Source: UBA2287 sp037442025 (GTDB lineage: Bacteria; Bacteroidota; Bacteroidia; Bacteroidales; Tenuifilaceae). Taken from it: a stretch of 47,766 bases of DNA. A program made the position numbers and the translations under genes. Each line of letters opens with the position of its first letter. The first letter of the stretch is position 1. Of this stretch, positions 42,328 through 47,766 are shown piece by piece. Location: contig JBBIRB010000019.1 of the NCBI GenBank assembly GCA_037442025.1, forward strand, positions 1 through 47,766, read 5' to 3'. The notes beneath the pieces are model-generated. The model saw only the letters and a list, made by a program, of their open reading frames with translations. It ran no database searches and had not been told where the DNA came from.

Positions 42328-43889
42328 CCCATGATGGAAAATACTTGAAACTCCGCTGCTGGTGGTTACTCATTCCGCTTCAAATACTCTTTCATTCATC
42401 CCTATTCTCACAAGAAACCGGAACCGATTCGGTTTTTCTTCAAAAGGTAACCCTGGGCAGGGTTAGGCTTACAACCTACGAAGCTCTTAGCCGGATTACC
42501 GACAGCACAGGCCTCTTTTTTGTTTACGATAGTAAAATAATTCCGAGCGACAGGCGATTAAGGCTCAACCTGAAAAATGTTACGCTTCGCGACGCGCTCA
42601 CCAGCATTATTCCCGATACCTCCATCCGTTTTGAGCCCATTGGAAGGCACATTGTAATTTTTAAACCCAATGCTGCCCCAACTGATCTTCCTAAAATATC
42701 GACCGACACAACCACCACATTACTGGTTCGCGGTCGTGTAATCGATGCCCAATCCCTTAAACCTATACCATACGCCACCGTTGGGGTTCCTGAACTGGGA
42801 ATGGGAAATATTACCAACAACGAGGGGCACTTTGCCCTGAAACTTCCGAAAACCTCAGTCCAGAGTACGCTCCTGATTTCACATATTGGCTACCGTACCC
42901 AGAAATTTCCGGTTGGTGTAATTGCTTTCAACCCTATCGACATTCGGCTCGAAGTTGAGTACGTTTCGCTGCAGGAGGTTATAATTCGCAATTTCGACCC
43001 CAACCGCATTGTGCGCGACTTTATTGAAAGTATTCCGCAGAACTACAGCTCCTCCCCGCAATTCATTACCGCATTTTACCGAGAGGGTATAATGAAAAGC
43101 GATAAGCTGCTCAACTATTCCGAAGGTGTTTTCAGAGTTTATAAGGCCCCTTACAGCGTTGCTACCGAAACCGATCAGGCCAAACTGTTGAAGGCCCGCA
43201 AATTTATTAATTCAAGCACTGCCGACACCATAAACATTAAACTCAAGGGCGGTATTGCCAGCGCATTACTGCTCGATATGGCCAAGAATATTAACTCCTA
43301 CTTTGGTCCCGACCTAATTGATTTATACCAATTCAGCCGATCCGATATTGTTGTTTACCAGAATCGAAACGCGTTTGCCATTGGTTTTGAGCAGAAACCC
43401 AATATTCTTGAACCCCTGCTGAAGGGAACTCTTTATATCGATATTGAAACTTTGGCATTGGTGGGTGCTGAATTTCAAATAAACCCGCTTTACGTGGCCC
43501 GTGTGGCCGATCAGTTGGTTGTAAAACGCAACAGAAGGTTACAAATTAGGCCCGAGAGGGTAGCCTACTCGGTAACTTACAAATGGATCAATAATAAATG
43601 CTATCTGGCCCATGCCCGAGGCGATTTGCAGTTCCGCTACCGTAGGCGCAACCAGCTATTCTATGGTAGGTTCAACGCCTTTCTCGAAATGGCTACCAGC
43701 CAGGTCGATACCATTGAAGCCAAACGGTTCGACCGCAGGGAGGTAGAACGAATTTCGGGAATTTTTGCCGATGCTCCGGTTGAGATCGACGAGCACTTCT
43801 GGCGCCACTTCAACATAGTACCTCCCGAAGCGAACCTCTATGAGGCCCTCAGAGGCGTAAACTGGAACATTGAACTACCAAATAATTAA
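42324..43889 (+). CDS. STN plus CarboxypepD_reg exported protein without TonB-receptor barrel
   Basis: A 521-residue exported protein. The signal peptide is about 10-31. An STN (secretin/TonB short N-terminal) domain about 43-112 has YEALSRITDSTGLFFVYDSK and LRDALTSIIPD. A carboxypeptidase-D regulatory-like domain is about 128-210 (PIPYATVGVPELGMGNITNN). A C-terminal domain of about 300 residues is homologous to that of 39374-40636. No plug or 22-strand barrel follows, so this is not a TonB-dependent receptor although STN domains normally sit on those. Its start overlaps the anti-sigma gene, which strongly suggests it is the partner of that FecR protein. Confidence 0.82.
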   Translation: MTHDGKYLKLRCWWLLIPLQILFHSSLFSQETGTDSVFLQKVTLGRVRLTTYEALSRITDSTGLFFVYDSKIIPSDRRLRLNLKNVTLRDALTSIIPDTSIRFEPIGRHIVIFKPNAAPTDLPKISTDTTTTLLVRGRVIDAQSLKPIPYATVGVPELGMGNITNNEGHFALKLPKTSVQSTLLISHIGYRTQKFPVGVIAFNPIDIRLEVEYVSLQEVIIRNFDPNRIVRDFIESIPQNYSSSPQFITAFYREGIMKSDKLLNYSEGVFRVYKAPYSVATETDQAKLLKARKFINSSTADTINIKLKGGIASALLLDMAKNINSYFGPDLIDLYQFSRSDIVVYQNRNAFAIGFEQKPNILEPLLKGTLYIDIETLALVGAEFQINPLYVARVADQLVVKRNRRLQIRPERVAYSVTYKWINNKCYLAHARGDLQFRYRRRNQLFYGRFNAFLEMATSQVDTIEAKRFDRREVERISGIFADAPVEIDEHFWRHFNIVPPEANLYEALRGVNWNIELPNN

Positions 43890-43910
43890 TTCTACAGGTT
43901 CTTGTATATA

Positions 43911-44060
43911 ACTGCCCTGGGGGCAGTCTCAAAAGTCAATAAATAACAACTCCCTTTCTCTGAGCATCTCTGCGACACCTCTGTGAGTCTCTGTGTAACA
44001 ATTTCTTTAAAATTAAACTGAGTTCCAATGAGATTTCACAAAGAAACACCGAGGACTTTA
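43911..44060. repeat. Intergenic repeat-like segment before rnr
   Basis: The 256-base gap between the STN gene and rnr holds a small hairpin (ACTGCCC TGG GGGCAGT, 43911-43927). After it comes a run of CTCTG/TCTGTG words (about 43957-44000), then a partly inverted CACAAAGAAACACCGAGG (44037-44054). Similar CTCTGTG-rich phrases recur in intergenic DNA of other bacteria. No coding frame or RNA gene is evident. Confidence 0.35.
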
Positions 44061-44116
44061 GAGTCAACCTCATCAATATTTAGCAAAATTTCACCAACTG
44101 CTTCCCCAACATTTAC

Positions 44117-44124
44117 TACCTTTA
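44117..44124 (+). promoter_or_regulatory. Near-consensus -7 box for rnr
   Basis: TACCTTTA matches TAnnTTTG at seven of eight positions. It lies 21 bases before the ATG at 44146 and 12 before the ATG at 44137, which favours the downstream start by comparison with other genes here. Confidence 0.4.
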
Positions 44125-44145
44125 TATCCTTATAACATGAATGCT

Positions 44146-46398
44146 ATGGCTAAGAAGAAAAGGAAGGACGACGAGCATATTTACAATAAGAAATCGCTGG
44201 CAAAGGCTATTCTGGGCATTTTCTCGGCCCACCCTACACATGCACAAAACTATAAGCAAATAGCCAAAACATTGGGTATTAAGGATGGACAGGGCAAGCG
44301 CCTTATAACCGAAGTGCTCTACGAACTAACCTATCAGGAAATTTTAAAGGAGCAGTACCGCGGAAAGTTCGTAATGAAAGCCAAGTCATTACAGCAGGAA
44401 GGGATTGTGGAAATGGATCGCGATGGGAATGCCCATGTTATTACCGACGACAATCAGGAAATTTTCGTTGCCGAATACAACCTGAACCATGCGCTGCATG
44501 GCGACCAGGTTCGCATAGCCACTGCCCCCAGCCGCCGCTGGAATAGAATTGAAGCCGAGGTGGTTGAAATTGTTGAGCGTGCCAAGCGCCAGTTTGTTGG
44601 TTCGGTGCAACTCGAAAAAAATTACGCCTTTGTTGTGCCCGACAACAAGCTGATGCCCTACGACATTTTTATTCCCAAGGATGGCCTGAAGGGTTTGAAA
44701 CACGGCCAGAAGGTAATTGTTCGTATTACCGATTGGCCCCTAAACATGAAGAACCCCCTGGGTGAAGTGGTTGAAATACTCGGAAAGCCCGGAGTACATG
44801 AGGTTGAAATGCACGCCATTCTGGCCGAATTCGAACTTCCCTACCGATTCCCCGAGGAGCTCGACAGGCTTGCTGAAAAAATAAGCGACCGCATTACAAC
44901 CGACGACTACTCTGCTCGTCGCGATTTCAGAGAAATTCCCACCTTTACAATCGACCCTGCCGATGCCAAGGACTTCGACGATGCCCTCTCCATTCGCAAA
45001 ACAGGCGATAATGCCTGGGAGGTGGGCGTTCATATTGCCGACGTTACTCACTACGTAAAACCCGGTACTCCCATCGATAACGAAGCCATTGAGCGTGGCA
45101 CATCGGTTTATTTGGTCGACCGTTGCGTACCCATGCTTCCCGAAAGGCTTTCGAACTTTATCTGTTCGCTCCGACCCAACGAAGAGAAGCTCTGCTTCTC
45201 AGCCGTTTTCGAAATGGATGGCAACGCCAATATTCTGAATCAGTGGTTTGGCCGAACGGTAATCCTCTCGAAACGAAGGTTTGCCTACGAGGAGGCGCAG
45301 GTGGTTATTGAAACCGGCCAGGGCGATATGAAAGATGAAATTCTAACGCTCCATAATTTGGCACAGCAGCTTCGGCAGCAGCGTTTCAAGGCTGGGGCCA
45401 TTGCTTTCGACAGGGTTGAGGTAAAATTTAAGCTCGACGATGCCGGAAAACCGCTAGGTGTCTTCTTTAAAGAGCAAAAGGAGGCTAATCAGCTTATTGA
45501 AGAGTTCATGCTGCTTGCCAACAAGCGAGTAGCCGAACTCATTGGCCGGCCAGCCCCCAAAGAAAAATCGAAACCATTTGTATACCGTATTCACGATAAA
45601 CCCAACCCCGACAAGTTCGATTCGTTCAGAAGTTTCGTTACGCGCTTTGGGTATGTTGTTGAAGGCGGTACCGATAAGCAAATTAGCAAATCGCTCAATA
45701 AATTGCTGCAGAAAGCCAGGGGAACCAAGGAGCAAAACCTTATTGAAACCCTTGCCCTTCGCTCCATGGCCAAAGCCCGATACTCTTCTAATAACATTGG
45801 CCATTATGGTTTGGCATTTCCTCATTACACCCACTTCACTTCGCCTATTAGGCGATTCCCCGATATGATGGTGCACCGCTTACTTGCCCATTACCTCGAT
45901 GGCGGTTCGCCAAAAAATTCCGAGGCCCTTGAGCAGCTTTGCAAGCATTCGTCCGACATGGAACTCCGAGCCACCGAAGCCGAACGCATGTCCATAAAAT
46001 ACAAGCAGGTTGAGTACATGAGCGAACGGATTGGACAGGAGTTTCCGGGGGTTATTTCGGGGGTTACCAACTTCGGATTTTTTGTAGAACTGGTCGAATC
46101 GAAATGCGAAGGATTGGTTGCCCTGCGCGACCTCGACGACGACTACTACCAATTCGACGAGGATAACTACTGCCTAGTGGGTAACCAAACCAAAAGGCGC
46201 TTTCAGCTGGGCGACGAAGTAACCGTTAAGGTTTGGCGCGCCAATCTGGAAAAAAAGCAGCTCGATTTTAAACTAGCTGGGAACGAGGCTGGAGACGATT
46301 TCGATAAGCTCCACCCGGGTTGGTCCAAGTCGCAGGCTGCCAGAGGCGGCGCACGAAAAAAACCGGAACGCAGTACCTCCCGTAAGCGGAGGCGATAG
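44146..46398 (+). CDS. rnr: Ribonuclease R
   Basis: About 750 residues, a 3'-5' exoribonuclease of the RNase II/R family that degrades structured RNA. An N-terminal winged-helix segment and cold-shock domains are followed by the catalytic RNB domain with TIDPADAKDFDDALS, holding the metal-binding aspartates, and GLAFPHYTHFTSPIRRFPD. The C-terminal S1 domain has GVISGVTNFGFFVEL, then a lysine/arginine-rich tail. An in-frame ATG at 44137 would add MNA. I chose 44146 for its distance to the -7 box. Confidence 0.96.
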   Translation: MAKKKRKDDEHIYNKKSLAKAILGIFSAHPTHAQNYKQIAKTLGIKDGQGKRLITEVLYELTYQEILKEQYRGKFVMKAKSLQQEGIVEMDRDGNAHVITDDNQEIFVAEYNLNHALHGDQVRIATAPSRRWNRIEAEVVEIVERAKRQFVGSVQLEKNYAFVVPDNKLMPYDIFIPKDGLKGLKHGQKVIVRITDWPLNMKNPLGEVVEILGKPGVHEVEMHAILAEFELPYRFPEELDRLAEKISDRITTDDYSARRDFREIPTFTIDPADAKDFDDALSIRKTGDNAWEVGVHIADVTHYVKPGTPIDNEAIERGTSVYLVDRCVPMLPERLSNFICSLRPNEEKLCFSAVFEMDGNANILNQWFGRTVILSKRRFAYEEAQVVIETGQGDMKDEILTLHNLAQQLRQQRFKAGAIAFDRVEVKFKLDDAGKPLGVFFKEQKEANQLIEEFMLLANKRVAELIGRPAPKEKSKPFVYRIHDKPNPDKFDSFRSFVTRFGYVVEGGTDKQISKSLNKLLQKARGTKEQNLIETLALRSMAKARYSSNNIGHYGLAFPHYTHFTSPIRRFPDMMVHRLLAHYLDGGSPKNSEALEQLCKHSSDMELRATEAERMSIKYKQVEYMSERIGQEFPGVISGVTNFGFFVELVESKCEGLVALRDLDDDYYQFDEDNYCLVGNQTKRRFQLGDEVTVKVWRANLEKKQLDFKLAGNEAGDDFDKLHPGWSKSQAARGGARKKPERSTSRKRRR

Positions 46399-46444
46399 CC
46401 CTAAAACGTATGCAGCGATTATTGCATGTTTAGGGGTCCATTCG

Positions 46445-46476
46445 TTTCGAAACCAGCCAGGGTGTAGCTATATTTG
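46445..46476 (+). promoter_or_regulatory. Promoter of pgk
   Basis: TTTC (46445-46448), 20-base spacer, then TATATTTG (46469-46476), a full -7 match. Transcription would start near 46482, beyond the ATG at 46480, so translation must begin at the ATG at 46504. Confidence 0.6.
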
Positions 46477-46503
46477 TAAATGTTTATAATAAACCAATTC
46501 GCT

Positions 46504-47766
46504 ATGATACAGATAAGTTCGTACAATTTTGCCGGAAAAAGGGCCATTGTAAGGGTCGACTTTAACGTGCCCCTCAACAAGCAAACCTTCGAAGTTACCG
46601 ACGATACCCGCATACGCGGAGCTGCACCAACCATTAAAAAAATACTCGCCGATGGCGGAGCCGCCATTCTCATGTCGCACTTGGGCCGCCCCGATGGTAA
46701 ACCACAGGACAAGTACTCGCTCCGCCATGTTGTACCTGCCATTGAGAAGGTACTGGGTGTGAAGGTTCAGTTTGCCCCCGACTGTATGGGCGACGATGCT
46801 AAAAAATTAGCCGCCAGTTTAAAGGCTGGCGAAGTGCTTCTGCTCGAAAACCTTCGTTTTTACGAGGAAGAGGAAGGAAAACCTTACAATTTACCTGAGG
46901 ATGCAACCGACGAGCAAAAGAAGGCTGCCAAAGCCAAAGTGAAGGAAAGCCAAAAGAATTTTGTAAAGCAACTGGCCAGCTACGCAACCTGCTACGTTAA
47001 CGATGCCTTTGGAACAGCTCACCGTGCTCATGCATCAACAGCGCTTATTGCAGAACAGTTCCCCGGCAATAGCATGTTTGGCTACCTTATTGAGAGCGAA
47101 CTAAAGGCAATGGACAAGGTGCTAAAGCAAGCCGATAAGCCTTTTACTGCCATTATGGGAGGCGCAAAGGTGTCGGACAAAATTCTGCTCATCGAAAATC
47201 TGCTTAACCGTGTCGACAATTTGATTATTGGTGGCGGTATGACCTACACGTTTATTAAAGCGCAGGGTGGCGAGATAGGAAAGTCGCTCTGCGAAAACGA
47301 TAAGTTGGAACTGGCCCTCGAAATACTTAAAAAAGCAAAAGAAAAAGGGGTTAACGTTTACCTTCCGGTCGATGCTATTAACGCCGATGCTTTCGACGCC
47401 AACGCCAACACATTGCCTTCGGCAATCGATAAAACCCCCGACGGATGGATGGGGCTCGACATTGGAAACGAGTCGATTAAAACTTTAAGTAAAGTTATTG
47501 AGAACTCTAAAACCATTCTTTGGAACGGCCCAATGGGCGTTTTCGAAATGGAAAAGTTTGCCGCCGGAACCTCGGCCATTGCCACAGCCGTTGCTAAAGC
47601 AACCGAAAAAGGAGCATACAGCCTAGTTGGTGGTGGCGACTCGGTAGCTGCCGTTAACAAAATGAAACTTGCCGATAAAATCAGTTACGTTTCCACTGGT
47701 GGCGGTGCAATGCTCGAGTATATGGAAGGCAAAGAGCTACCCGGCATAAAAGCCATAAGGGGTTAA
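46504..47766 (+). CDS. pgk: Phosphoglycerate kinase
   Basis: A 420-residue glycolytic kinase interconverting 1,3-bisphosphoglycerate and 3-phosphoglycerate with ADP/ATP, in the cytoplasm. The N-terminal RAIVRVDFNVPL and MSHLGRPDG bind the phosphoglycerate. The C-terminal domain has FTAIMGGAKVSDKI, LWNGPMGVFE and SLVGGGDSVAAV at the nucleotide site, and the end is ELPGIKAIRG. A short insertion rich in K/E (PEDATDEQKKAAKAKV) is seen in Bacteroidota enzymes. The ATG at 46504 is chosen from the promoter position. The stop codon is the last three bases of the window. Confidence 0.97.
   Translation: MIQISSYNFAGKRAIVRVDFNVPLNKQTFEVTDDTRIRGAAPTIKKILADGGAAILMSHLGRPDGKPQDKYSLRHVVPAIEKVLGVKVQFAPDCMGDDAKKLAASLKAGEVLLLENLRFYEEEEGKPYNLPEDATDEQKKAAKAKVKESQKNFVKQLASYATCYVNDAFGTAHRAHASTALIAEQFPGNSMFGYLIESELKAMDKVLKQADKPFTAIMGGAKVSDKILLIENLLNRVDNLIIGGGMTYTFIKAQGGEIGKSLCENDKLELALEILKKAKEKGVNVYLPVDAINADAFDANANTLPSAIDKTPDGWMGLDIGNESIKTLSKVIENSKTILWNGPMGVFEMEKFAAGTSAIATAVAKATEKGAYSLVGGGDSVAAVNKMKLADKISYVSTGGGAMLEYMEGKELPGIKAIRG

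Noticed and set aside
42324..43889. TonB-dependent receptor (SusC-like)
   Set aside because: STN and carboxypeptidase-regulatory domains are present, but there is no plug or barrel, and the remaining length is too short.

Overview
The window (47,766 bases, moderate G+C with AT-rich gaps) comes from a Bacteroidota chromosome, most likely order Bacteroidales or a near relative. Supporting signs are two secreted proteins with type IX secretion (T9SS) C-terminal sorting domains, many CarboxypepD_reg/STN/FecR/ECF-sigma type proteins, an RprXY-like two-component pair, and promoters of the Bacteroidota type (TAnnTTTG -7 box, weak or absent -33 TTTG) placed about 20 bases before many start codons. 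A run of ten Ns at 14800-14809 shows this is a draft scaffold. I see no tRNA, rRNA, CRISPR array, phage or insertion sequence.

Layout. 1-323: a non-coding left edge with a REP-like palindrome. 324-8726: accessory genes: a cysteine-synthase-like enzyme with a Cys-rich tail, a thioesterase, an exported protein next to a lipoprotein gene broken by an in-frame TAG, a short ssb, an uncharacterised CPKC protein, a DUF4143 ATPase, a three-gene operon flavodoxin / DUF6544 lipoprotein / flavodoxin lipoprotein, and an outer-membrane protein. 8946-15392: two large T9SS cargo proteins, the second crossing the assembly gap. 15648-19720: a TPR-membrane-LuxR regulator, then an operon AlkD-like glycosylase / GNAT / membrane AraC regulator. 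19833-22968: a SagB-like nitroreductase lipoprotein and an operon carboxypeptidase-regulatory-domain protein / serine-threonine dehydratase / YdcF-like protein.

23131-32049 is mostly housekeeping: lysS; lipA-lipB-recJ; purN; acpP-fabF-rnc-IPExxxVDY family. In the gap after it, on the opposite strand, a -7/-33 promoter, two hairpins and a T-tract terminator outline an unannotated RNA of about 115 nt. 32263-37397 holds the RprXY-like pair, an orphan SiaC-family protein, a cytoplasmic GH16-like protein that lacks the catalytic acid/base glutamate, and a methyltransferase-like protein. 37403-39190 is lepA.

39374-43889 is an ECF sigma / FecR anti-sigma pair bracketed by two paralogous exported proteins. 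The downstream one carries an STN signalling domain but no TonB-receptor barrel, so it looks like a surface-signalling unit without the usual transporter. The window closes with rnr and pgk; pgk ends exactly at the last base.

The best candidates for something undescribed are the minus-strand small RNA (about 32046-32160), the barrel-less STN/FecR/ECF locus, the GH16-like pseudoenzyme beside the orphan SiaC, and the paired cytosolic and exported flavodoxin operon. All functions are inferred from sequence only.
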